A DNA stretch of 40,558 nt, taken from assembly GCA_031271045.1 (NCBI GenBank), contig JAISWO010000012.1, positions 1 to 40,558 of the forward strand, given 5' to 3'. Shown piece after piece: positions 26,164-34,035 of this stretch. The translations under genes were made by a program, and so were the position numbers. Numbering within the stretch: position 1 is the first letter of the stretch; each line of letters starts with the position of its first letter. Under the pieces are notes generated by a model that saw only the letters and a program-made list of their open reading frames with translations, did no database searches and had not been told where the DNA came from. Source of the DNA: Tannerellaceae bacterium. GTDB lineage: Bacteria; Bacteroidota; Bacteroidia; Bacteroidales; Tannerellaceae.

Positions 26164-28149
26164 TTATTGTCCCGGATTTGGAACCAGGTTGTTCGTATTT
26201 CTTCCCGGTATGGAGAAATAATAGCTGTTCGGATTGAAAGTACGTCCGCCGGCCTGCTCGTCGTAGTAGAGGTTCACCCGTGCGAAGATGAACTTGGGCG
26301 ACGGTTCCCTGAGGTCGATCATCGGTATCAGCGCATGCCGCTTACCGGCCGTGAAGAACGTATGATACTCTCTGCGGCGCGCCATATCCCAGTAGCGGAG
26401 CCCTTCGAAAGCCAGTTCGACGCGTCGTTCCTTCAGGACGTTGTCCAGTGTCAGGGGGATGTTGTCGCGATGTCCGGCCCGTTTGCGGAGCGCGTTGATA
26501 TAGGAAGCGGCTGCGACGGCGTCGCCTTTACCGCTTTCCACGACGGCCTCGGCATAGTTGAGATAGATCTCGGCCAGGCGCATGTCGATCCACGAAGTGG
26601 TGGAGCTTCGTTCGACGCCGGGGATGTTCTTGTTCTCGGACAGGTATTTTCGTATCGTGAAGCCGGAGCAGGAGTAGTTCGCGTCGTCGCTGCGTCCCAT
26701 ACCGAAGAAGCCGGAGTAACCGCCGGCGCTTTCCGCTCCGTAGGTGTAGTAAGTATTACCGTCCTGTCCGGTTTCGCTGCCGGCGGCATAGACCGTCACA
26801 GCGCCATTCTTTCCGATCAGTCCACCTTGCATGATGATCTTCGTCCCCTTGTAGGAAGCTCCGGGTACGATGATGCTGGCCAGCAGGCGGGCGTCTTTGC
26901 CGCGGAAGGGTTCGTAGAGGTCGTCATACTTGATGAAGGGGATGTTGACATCCAGGTTGTTCGGGTTGGCGGTATGGAAGGTCTCGTTCCCGTCGGTACG
27001 GGTGGCGATCAGGGCGCTCTGCCCTGTACCGTCGTCGGTATAGTCTTCGTAGAGGTCGACGATGTCGAGCGTCGGGCTGAAGCGTCCGAACTTATGGAAA
27101 CCGGGGTTCACCTGCGAGGGGCTGTACCGGATGTCGTAATCGTGTCCTTGGTTGGCGATGGTCGTACCGTCCAGATAAGCGCGGCTGAAGATGATTTCCT
27201 CATTGGCCGTGAGGAAGAGATACTGGTAGTTCGTTGCCGCTTCTTCGGGCGACGAGGGATTGGGCATATAGAGCGAACGTCCGGAGCGGTCGATGATCTC
27301 TTTAGAAGCCTTGATACACTCGTCGTAGAAGTAATCGGCGTCGGCCGTCGTCATACCGCCGACCAGCTTGAGGTCTACCGCCTCGCCGGTCAAGGGCGCA
27401 CGGTTCCAGTACTTGGCAATCGAGGCGGCATGGAGTGCGGCCCTCGACTTCAGTCCGTAAGCCGCCCATTTGGTCGCGCGGTACACGCCGTCGGATGGTG
27501 TTTCGGACGGCAGGTAAGCGACGGCCAGGTCACATTCCTTGAGGACAAAATCCCAGGTATCCTTCTCGGTGCTCCGGGGGATGAAGAGCGCTTCATTGTC
27601 CGTACCGGGCAAGTAGTCGTTGTCGAGCAGCCGGTCTATAAGCGGCATGCCTCCGTAGCGTTTGACGAGTCCGAAGTAAATGTAGGCACGTACAAAGTGA
27701 GCTTCGCTGTTCAGGCGGTTGAAGGTCGCTTCGGTGATGACGCCGTCGTTCTTTGCCACTTCGATGTTCTCGAGGAAAAGGCTTACGTCGCGGTTTCGCT
27801 GGTAGGCATTTTCCAGGTACTGGTACCCACCGGGACCGACGGCATTCCCGCCATCGCTTTTAATACTTTCGTCCGTATACATGGAAGTCATGACTATTTC
27901 GCCGACGCCACCGCCCCAACCTCGGCGATTGAAGCCTACGTCCGGACGATAGTTGAAGTCCTCCATGGGGGCGGAGTTATACAAGTCGGCAAGCAATGTT
28001 TTCAAACCTTCCTCGCTGTTCAGCAACTGGTTGGCGCTGATCTTTTCCAGCGACTCAAGTTCGAGGTATTCGTTGCAACCGGTATGTAGCGTTAGCAGGA
28101 ACGCCAGCATAACGGAAGCGATCGTAGTTTTTATGATTGTAAGATTCAT
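26164..28149 (-). CDS. SusD/RagB family nutrient-binding lipoprotein
   Basis: This 661-residue SusD family lipoprotein has the lipobox LTLHTGC, followed by NEYLELESLEKISANQLLNSEEGLKTLLADLY, the usual SusD start. TPR-like helices include NSEAHFVRAYIYFGLVKRYG, and the C-terminal part ends with DNVLKERRVELAFEGLRYWD and RRREY, conserved in the family. It is the lid and glycan-capturing partner of the SusC transporter, encoded 12 bp upstream. Length is at the upper end of the family's range. Substrate cannot be inferred. Confidence 0.97.
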   Translation of the reverse strand: MNLTIIKTTIASVMLAFLLTLHTGCNEYLELESLEKISANQLLNSEEGLKTLLADLYNSAPMEDFNYRPDVGFNRRGWGGGVGEIVMTSMYTDESIKSDGGNAVGPGGYQYLENAYQRNRDVSLFLENIEVAKNDGVITEATFNRLNSEAHFVRAYIYFGLVKRYGGMPLIDRLLDNDYLPGTDNEALFIPRSTEKDTWDFVLKECDLAVAYLPSETPSDGVYRATKWAAYGLKSRAALHAASIAKYWNRAPLTGEAVDLKLVGGMTTADADYFYDECIKASKEIIDRSGRSLYMPNPSSPEEAATNYQYLFLTANEEIIFSRAYLDGTTIANQGHDYDIRYSPSQVNPGFHKFGRFSPTLDIVDLYEDYTDDGTGQSALIATRTDGNETFHTANPNNLDVNIPFIKYDDLYEPFRGKDARLLASIIVPGASYKGTKIIMQGGLIGKNGAVTVYAAGSETGQDGNTYYTYGAESAGGYSGFFGMGRSDDANYSCSGFTIRKYLSENKNIPGVERSSTTSWIDMRLAEIYLNYAEAVVESGKGDAVAAASYINALRKRAGHRDNIPLTLDNVLKERRVELAFEGLRYWDMARRREYHTFFTAGKRHALIPMIDLREPSPKFIFARVNLYYDEQAGGRTFNPNSYYFSIPGRNTNNLVPNPGQ

Positions 28150-28161
28150 ACTGTTTCCGTA

Positions 28162-31100
28162 TTAGAAGTTAATATTGATACCGGCGTTGAACGCTTTCAT
28201 GATCGGGTAGGCTAAGTTTGCGTTCCAGGCATTTTCCTGCCTTTCGGGGTCGGCATCCTTCAGCTCCCGCGTAGTGAAGGTGAAGAGGTTCGTCCCGTTG
28301 AGGAAGACGCGTATGTTGCCGATACCGATAGCGCGCAAGGTGGAGCGTGGAATGGTGTAGCCCAGTTCGATATTTTTGGCTCGCAGGTAAGTTGCCTGCG
28401 GACGCCATACGCTGATGATGTTCCCGTCGGTGGTATTGTCGCGGTTACTGCGGATAGCGGGATAGAATCCGGCGATCCAGGTTGTCGCCGGATCGTAGGG
28501 ATCGTCTCCCACGTTGGCCGTATGCCAGCGGTCGAGGAACTTCTTGTGCAAGGTTGGGTATCGTCCGTATCCCCAGATGTCGTCCATGGAGTATTGGATG
28601 GAATACAAGGCCGCTCCCTGCATAAGGATGTTCAGGTCAAAACCCTTGTAGTTTCCCGCCAGGGTGAAGCCGAATTGCAGGGGAGGATTGACGCGCTGGC
28701 TCGTGCTGTTGATACCAGAGACATAGCCGGTCTCACCGTACGACCAGTTGTTGAACAGTTGGTCTTCGCCGCTTATGCGACCGTCGCCGTTGTTGTCCTG
28801 TATGCGGAAGCTACCGGGCAGGATGCGGGAGTTACCCTGGGTTCCACCCATCAGAGGAGCCGTTTCGTACTGGTCGAGCGCGGTGTACTGTCCGTCGTAG
28901 GTATAGATGAGTGAGCGTCCGGTGAGGCGGTTTTCATTCCCGTTCCGCCAGCGATCCCACTGGCTTGAGAAAGGCGCTCGTTCGGTATGCAGACGTTTGG
29001 TACGCGAGTAGGTCATGTTCGCTCCGATGGAGTAACTGAAGTCGCGTCCGATCTTTCCCCGGTGGTTGAGCGCGATTTCGAATCCCATGTTCATATCCGA
29101 ATTGATATTCTCGTCGGGGAAGGAAGCGCCGAAGGTGTTGGGGACGGAGGATTGGCGGGTTGCCAGGATCCCGGTATTCTTCCGCTGGAAATAGTCGAAC
29201 GAGCCGGCCAGCTTACCACGCCAGAAGTCGAAGTCGATCCCGAGGTTGGAGATTTCGGACGTCACCCACGACAGTTGGTCAGTCACGACGCCCGGCGGAT
29301 ACATCCCGATGGTGAGCGAGCCTTCGTCGAACACATAGCCCCGGTTCGTATCGCCCGTATAGGCGGCCACGTACTGGAAGGGATCGCCCGTATCTCGTCC
29401 GCTTTCGCCGTAGGAAGCGCGCAGCTTCAGGTTATCGGCAAAGGGAAGGAGATTCTTGATGAATGCCTCTTCCGACAAGCGCCAGCCTACACTGACCGAG
29501 GGGAAGAGCACCCAACGCTTGTTCGGTGCGTAACGATAGGACCCGTCATAGCGGATGACGGCTTCCACTAAGTACTTTTCGGCATAGTCATAGTTGACGC
29601 GCCCGATATAAGCGGCTAAGCGGCGGAACTCGCGTTTACCGTCGTTGGAGGCCGTCGTAGCCGAACCCTGATTGAGGATGTCGTGCGTAAAGATATCGAG
29701 GTACTGCCGGTCGCCGCGCACCCAGTCAAAGCGTTCGCGGGAGGCCTCGACCAGTCCCGTGACGTTGATGGTATGTTCGCCGAAGTCTTTGAGGTAGTTG
29801 GCCATGCCGCGGATATAGGCTTTCTGATAAAGGTCGATGCGGTTCCAATAGTTATTTGAGCCGAACGTAGCGACGAAATCGTCGGTGTAGTAATCGTAGA
29901 TGTTGTACGATTTCTGCAATGCGGATTGATTGCCGTTGCGTATGTCAAAAGAGCCGACGAGCGAGAGGGTCAATCCTTTTAGGAAGGGCGCCTTGTAGGC
30001 GAGTTCCACTTGCGACTGAGCGTTGAGGTTGTCCATACGGCGGTAGCCGTCGACGTCGGGATCTACCAGGGCGGCGGGGTTCTTGTTTTCCGGCGCGATG
30101 GCGGAGTAGTGTTTATCGTTGGCCATGGTGTGCCATCCGATACCGCGGTCATTTACGGTAAGGGTCTTGTAGGTCCAGAGGAAGTCTTCGCGCGGCTGCT
30201 GTCGTTTGTCGACGCGTCCGGAGACGTTGACGTTCATGGTCAGGTCGTCGGTCAAGTCGGCCGTCAGGTTGGTGCGGAAGTTATACCTCCGGTAATACTG
30301 GATGTCGCTTTTGAGGAGTCCGTTGTCTTCGGTATAATTCAGACTGGTGAAATACCTGACCCGTTCCGATCCGCCCCTAACGGAGATGTTGTGGCTCTGC
30401 TGCGGGACCATATCGTACATAAACAAGCCGATCCAGTCGGTATCCTGGTATCCGGGCGCGTTGGTACGGTATTTTTCGAGCAGGTCGTTGTCGTAGGTTG
30501 GCATACCGCCGATGTTGCGCTGCATTTCGTTGGCCATGACGCGGTAGGTGTAGGCGTCGACGGTGAGTTCCATACCGGTGGGCACTTTCATCCCATAGAG
30601 TCCGGAATAGGAGAAACGCGCTTTGCTGGCTTCACCCTTTTTGGTGGTGACGATGATGACGCCGTTGGCCGCGTTCATTCCATAGATAGCGGCGGAAGCA
30701 TCCTTGAGGATGGAGATGCTTTCGACGTCTTCGGAGTTTAGTTGGGCCAATTCGGCCACACCGTCGCGGCTGCGCGTGATACCGTCGATAACGACGAGCG
30801 GTTCACCGTATCCGCGGATACTGACCATATTGTCGAACACGCCGGGCTCGCCGGTTTGCTGGCGGATGAGTAGCCCGGGCATCTTACCCTGGAGGTTGGT
30901 GACGAGGTTCTCGGTTTTGGTTGTCGTAATCTCTTCGGAGCGGATAGCGGTGACGGCTCCGGAGAGGGTTTCTTTCCGTTGCGTACCGTATCCGACGACG
31001 ACGACTTCTTCGAGCGCCTGGGCGTCTTCGCTGAGGGTGATGTTAAAGGTATTCGCATTGCCGACGGGTATTTCCTGCGTGGTATATCCGACATAACTGA

Positions 31101-31665
31101 CGACTAAGGTAGCGCCTTGCGGAACCTGCTGGATGGAGAAGCGTCCGTTCAGGTCGGTTATGCTCCCGGTGGTTGTTCCCTTGACGGAGACGTTGACGCC
31201 GATGAGCGTTTCGCCGGCTTCGTCTTTCACGGTCCCGCTGACGGTACGCGTCTGTTGCTGTATGGATGCCGCGCTGTAGGAGGGTTGAACCAGGGCGAGG
31301 GGCGCTTTCCGGGAGATGATGATCTGGCGGTCTTCGATGGCGTAAGTATTATCCGTTGCTTCGAAGAGTTTGTCCAGGATTTTGTCCACCGTCTGGTTCT
31401 TTACGTTGATATTGACCTTGCGGTTAATATCCAGTGCATTGTCATAGTAGAAGAAGATGTATTCGCTGTTGCTTTCTATTTCGGCCAGTACATCTTTGAC
31501 ACTTTTGTTGTTTACGGTCAACGACAGCCGGACGCTTGAGGAATAAGTTTCCGCGGCATACGAGAAGGCTGTTCCGATCAGTAAGAAAAGTAGCGTTAAT
31601 CGTATCATTCGAATTGTTTTTCTTGGTTTAGCTTTCGGGAAGCTGACTATTCGTGGATTTATCAT
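28162..31665 (-). CDS. SusC/RagA TonB-linked outer-membrane transporter with STN domain
   Basis: This TonB-dependent oligosaccharide importer of up to 1167 residues has a signal peptide, an STN domain (about 45-120, SVRLSLTVNNKSVKDVLAEI), a carboxypeptidase-D-like domain (about 138-210), a plug with EEVVVVGYGTQRKETLSGAV, and a 22-strand barrel ending NAGININF. STN-bearing transporters signal to FecR-type anti-sigma factors, which fits the two genes upstream. The frame starts with ATG at 31665, but an internal ATG at 31608 (MIRLTLLFLLIGTAFSYAA) gives a more typical signal peptide. Its 124 bp leader contains a hairpin. Confidence 0.97.
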   Translation of the reverse strand: MINPRIVSFPKAKPRKTIRMIRLTLLFLLIGTAFSYAAETYSSSVRLSLTVNNKSVKDVLAEIESNSEYIFFYYDNALDINRKVNINVKNQTVDKILDKLFEATDNTYAIEDRQIIISRKAPLALVQPSYSAASIQQQTRTVSGTVKDEAGETLIGVNVSVKGTTTGSITDLNGRFSIQQVPQGATLVVSYVGYTTQEIPVGNANTFNITLSEDAQALEEVVVVGYGTQRKETLSGAVTAIRSEEITTTKTENLVTNLQGKMPGLLIRQQTGEPGVFDNMVSIRGYGEPLVVIDGITRSRDGVAELAQLNSEDVESISILKDASAAIYGMNAANGVIIVTTKKGEASKARFSYSGLYGMKVPTGMELTVDAYTYRVMANEMQRNIGGMPTYDNDLLEKYRTNAPGYQDTDWIGLFMYDMVPQQSHNISVRGGSERVRYFTSLNYTEDNGLLKSDIQYYRRYNFRTNLTADLTDDLTMNVNVSGRVDKRQQPREDFLWTYKTLTVNDRGIGWHTMANDKHYSAIAPENKNPAALVDPDVDGYRRMDNLNAQSQVELAYKAPFLKGLTLSLVGSFDIRNGNQSALQKSYNIYDYYTDDFVATFGSNNYWNRIDLYQKAYIRGMANYLKDFGEHTINVTGLVEASRERFDWVRGDRQYLDIFTHDILNQGSATTASNDGKREFRRLAAYIGRVNYDYAEKYLVEAVIRYDGSYRYAPNKRWVLFPSVSVGWRLSEEAFIKNLLPFADNLKLRASYGESGRDTGDPFQYVAAYTGDTNRGYVFDEGSLTIGMYPPGVVTDQLSWVTSEISNLGIDFDFWRGKLAGSFDYFQRKNTGILATRQSSVPNTFGASFPDENINSDMNMGFEIALNHRGKIGRDFSYSIGANMTYSRTKRLHTERAPFSSQWDRWRNGNENRLTGRSLIYTYDGQYTALDQYETAPLMGGTQGNSRILPGSFRIQDNNGDGRISGEDQLFNNWSYGETGYVSGINSTSQRVNPPLQFGFTLAGNYKGFDLNILMQGAALYSIQYSMDDIWGYGRYPTLHKKFLDRWHTANVGDDPYDPATTWIAGFYPAIRSNRDNTTDGNIISVWRPQATYLRAKNIELGYTIPRSTLRAIGIGNIRVFLNGTNLFTFTTRELKDADPERQENAWNANLAYPIMKAFNAGININF

Positions 31666-31721
31666 ACATTTGTAATGATTTTTAATTAAATAACTTCGTT
31701 TGTTTGTTCATTCTGAATGGC

Positions 31722-31750
31722 GCCGGATGGGAGACTGTCTCCTGTCCGGC
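31722..31750. promoter_or_regulatory. Hairpin in the FecR-SusC intergenic region
   Basis: Arms GCCGGA/TCCGGC and GGAGA/TCTCC pair around a CTG loop, with a small internal mismatch. In the direction of SusC transcription no T-run follows, so it is not a standard terminator. It may structure the susC leader RNA or the end of a sigma-FecR transcript. Confidence 0.55.
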
Positions 31751-31789
31751 ATTTTTGCGGGCATTGTCTTATTCCATAGGCGGCAGGTT

Positions 31790-33010
31790 TTATTTGTTAG
31801 TAACTGTATAATGTTTGCCATCGTAGCGGCAGATAACGGGCGCGGTGCGCGAGATGCCTTTGAGTACGCGGTCGAGATCGTCTTTGAGATCGAGTTTGCC
31901 GGAGCAGCGGAGTCGTGCGACGTGGGGGTCGCAGAGGATGTCTTTGCCGTAGTATCGGGAGAGTCGCTTGAGTATGACGTCGAGGGATTCGCTTTCGTAC
32001 TGGTAGGCGCCGGATTTCCATGCGATATAGTTTTCTATGTTGACGCTTTGGACCTGGGAGGGTCCGCTGGCGTCGTAGCGATACATTTCGTTGGGAGCGA
32101 GGAGCGTTCCGTCTTCGGTTCCGGAGCCGGAGCGTACTTTTACGCTTCCGGATACGAGGACAACGTTCTGCACCGTATCGCCGGCGTATGCCATGACGTT
32201 GAAGGAGGTGCCAAGGGCTTCGACGTTGAGCGTGGCGGTTCGGACGACGAAGGGGCAGTCGGGGTTGGTGGCCACTTCGAGGAAGACCTCTCCGTCGACG
32301 TATATTTCCCTTTGCTTTTTGTCGAAGACGGCCGGATAGACTACGCGGGAGCCTGCATTGACCCACATGCGGCTTCCTTCAGCGAAAGTGAGCATGGAGC
32401 GTTTGCCCAAGGGGACGATGAGCTGGTTGAAGACGACGGTCTGGCCGGCGTCGGCGGGCGGGTTTCTCAGGTCTGTTTCGTGGTTATTGATGGCGATGCC
32501 TTCTTCGCGGTAGGTTATTTCGGCTTCTTTGCCTTCGAGCGAGAGCATTTCGTCGCCGGCGAGCACAAGTTGTATATCGGTTGGCGCGACGGCGGGGGCT
32601 TTGATATGTTCGATGCCGGAGGAATAGATACCGGCGACGGGTCGCTGCGCTACATTATTATATATGAGTAATCCGGCCAGGATGGCGGTGGCTCCGAAAA
32701 GGACAGAGAAATAGAGACGGAAGCGTTTCTGCCTTTTGCGGAGGTTCTGCTTGTTTTTTATTTCGATATCTTCCCAGAGGTTGTCGATTTCATTATGTTG
32801 CAGGGGTTCGGGCCTGACCTGTACGGAAAGGATGAAGTAGTGCGCCAGTTCGTAATCGCGCTCATTGGCGATACCTTCGCGGAGAGCTTTATTCCAGTAA
32901 TCGTCCGATTCGTGGGTCGGATGCGTCACGGAGGAGATAAAGCGTTTGTCCTGGAGCAGGTCTTCCACGCCGTAGGGCCGGTATTCTTTATGTCTGTTTT
33001 CTACTGTCAT
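31790..33010 (-). CDS. FecR family anti-sigma factor
   Basis: This 406-residue anti-sigma regulator has a cytosolic N-terminal segment, one membrane helix (about 98-120, YFSVLFGATAILAGLLIYNN), a periplasmic FecR domain (LTFAEGSRMWVNAGSRVVYP, REIYVDGEVFLEV, GTSFNVMAY) and a C-terminal DUF4974 domain (SLDVILKRLSRYYG, KDDLDRVLKG). It holds the ECF sigma until SusC's STN domain signals. The frame can be extended to a TTG at 33043, overlapping the sigma gene, but the ATG at 33010 is the better start and leaves a 23 nt gap. Confidence 0.95.
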   Translation of the reverse strand: MTVENRHKEYRPYGVEDLLQDKRFISSVTHPTHESDDYWNKALREGIANERDYELAHYFILSVQVRPEPLQHNEIDNLWEDIEIKNKQNLRKRQKRFRLYFSVLFGATAILAGLLIYNNVAQRPVAGIYSSGIEHIKAPAVAPTDIQLVLAGDEMLSLEGKEAEITYREEGIAINNHETDLRNPPADAGQTVVFNQLIVPLGKRSMLTFAEGSRMWVNAGSRVVYPAVFDKKQREIYVDGEVFLEVATNPDCPFVVRTATLNVEALGTSFNVMAYAGDTVQNVVLVSGSVKVRSGSGTEDGTLLAPNEMYRYDASGPSQVQSVNIENYIAWKSGAYQYESESLDVILKRLSRYYGKDILCDPHVARLRCSGKLDLKDDLDRVLKGISRTAPVICRYDGKHYTVTNK

Positions 33011-33033
33011 GATCGGGTCGGAATCTTTATGTG

Positions 33034-33639
33034 TTATGAACAATTGGTTCGTCTTTTTATACTCATTACGGTGTTGTCTTTTTCGGAGAAGGTAGTTTTG
33101 ATTTTCTTGATAGCTCGTTGGATGAGGTTCTGCACGGATTGGTAGTTCATCTCCATCAGGCGGCAGATGTCGCGCAGTTCGATGTCTTCGACGTAGCGGT
33201 AGTAGATCACTTCGCGCTGCCTGGGGGTGAGCGAGTCGAGTATGCGTCGCATCTTTTCTTTCCGTTCGTTTTCTTCGTCTGTGGCCACGAGCTTGTCTTC
33301 GAAGACGTATTCGGTGCTGAAGACCGGTTCTTCGGTATCGGCGCGGGAAGAATTTTTATCTTTCTGGAATACGTTCAGGAGTGTATTTTTGAGGGAGATG
33401 AAGAGATAGAGCTTGATACAGTCGGTTCGGCCCAGGTTGGCGCGGTTGCTGTATATTTTGACGAAGACATCCTGTATGCAATCTTTGACCAATTCGCGGT
33501 CGGGCGTAAAGCGCATACCGTAGGAAAAGAGTTCCTTGACGTATGTCTTGTAAAAATGTGCATAGGCTTTGTCGTCGCCGGTGAGAAACTTCTCCCATAG
33601 TAATTTATCTTCGGCGGAATCGCTTATTTCGTTTGTCAT
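33034..33639 (-). CDS. ECF RNA polymerase sigma factor
   Basis: This 201-residue sigma-70 family ECF factor is of the Bacteroidetes FecI-like type. Region 2 includes HFYKTYVKELFSYG and LVKDCIQDVFVKIYSNR. Region 4 includes LDSLTPRQREVIYYRYVED and a helix-turn-helix around NYQSVQNLIQRAIKKIK. It is expected to direct RNA polymerase to the downstream PUL once released by FecR. It is the first gene of the regulatory pair. A 6-bp inverted repeat (33654-33675) lies 15 nt upstream of its ATG. Confidence 0.96.
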   Translation of the reverse strand: MTNEISDSAEDKLLWEKFLTGDDKAYAHFYKTYVKELFSYGMRFTPDRELVKDCIQDVFVKIYSNRANLGRTDCIKLYLFISLKNTLLNVFQKDKNSSRADTEEPVFSTEYVFEDKLVATDEENERKEKMRRILDSLTPRQREVIYYRYVEDIELRDICRLMEMNYQSVQNLIQRAIKKIKTTFSEKDNTVMSIKRRTNCS

Positions 33640-33653
33640 ATTCTCTGTGGAGG

Positions 33654-33675
33654 GTATAGCTTAGTTGGTCTATAC
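33654..33675. promoter_or_regulatory. Inverted repeat upstream of the sigma gene
   Basis: GTATAG (33654-33659) and CTATAC (33670-33675) are perfect 6-bp arms around a 10-nt centre, 15 nt before the ATG at 33639. It could be an operator or a leader hairpin. The arms are short, so chance is possible. Confidence 0.3.
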
Positions 33676-33739
33676 TTTTTAGAGAACAGGCGGCATCTTA
33701 AAATATACTCACCAGGAGGGGATAATTTATAAAACAGTG

Positions 33740-33960
33740 CATGTCCCCCGGAACCTCCGGTGGACTTCTTCAAGGACTATGGAGGTTTTGAGGACTTTGG
33801 TTCTCCATTCTGTTGGTTTATAGAGCAAAAAAAACAGGAGAAGGGAATTCCTTGGAGAAAATTCCGGCAGGGATTTGCCGGCGGGAAGTTTAGGGATGGA
33901 TCACCTTCAAAGGAAAGTTTGGGGGGGGAAGGAGTTTCCATCTGTTTATTCTTTAAAAAA
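33740..33960. repeat. Degenerate repeat-like intergenic stretch
   Basis: The 396 bp gap between the sigma gene and the S9 peptidase gene holds no convincing gene. On the minus strand parts of it (CCAAACTTTCC, AACTTCCCGCC, GGAATTTTCTCC) echo the 42 bp array at 11785-12215, as if a decayed, inverted copy were present. The similarity is short and approximate. Confidence 0.3.
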
Positions 33961-34035
33961 ATATATCAAGAAGCTGAAGATGGTAATTATATATACCTTT
34001 ACGCTTCATTTACATCAATAACAAACAATAATAGT

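Noticed and set aside
26152..28089. 645-residue plus-strand frame opposite SusD
   Set aside because: It lies antisense to an intact SusD with lipobox and family motifs, and has no recognisable protein features.
33760..34035. N-terminal extension of the S9 peptidase
   Set aside because: The extra 92 residues are low-complexity intergenic translation; a clean signal peptide starts at the ATG at 34036.
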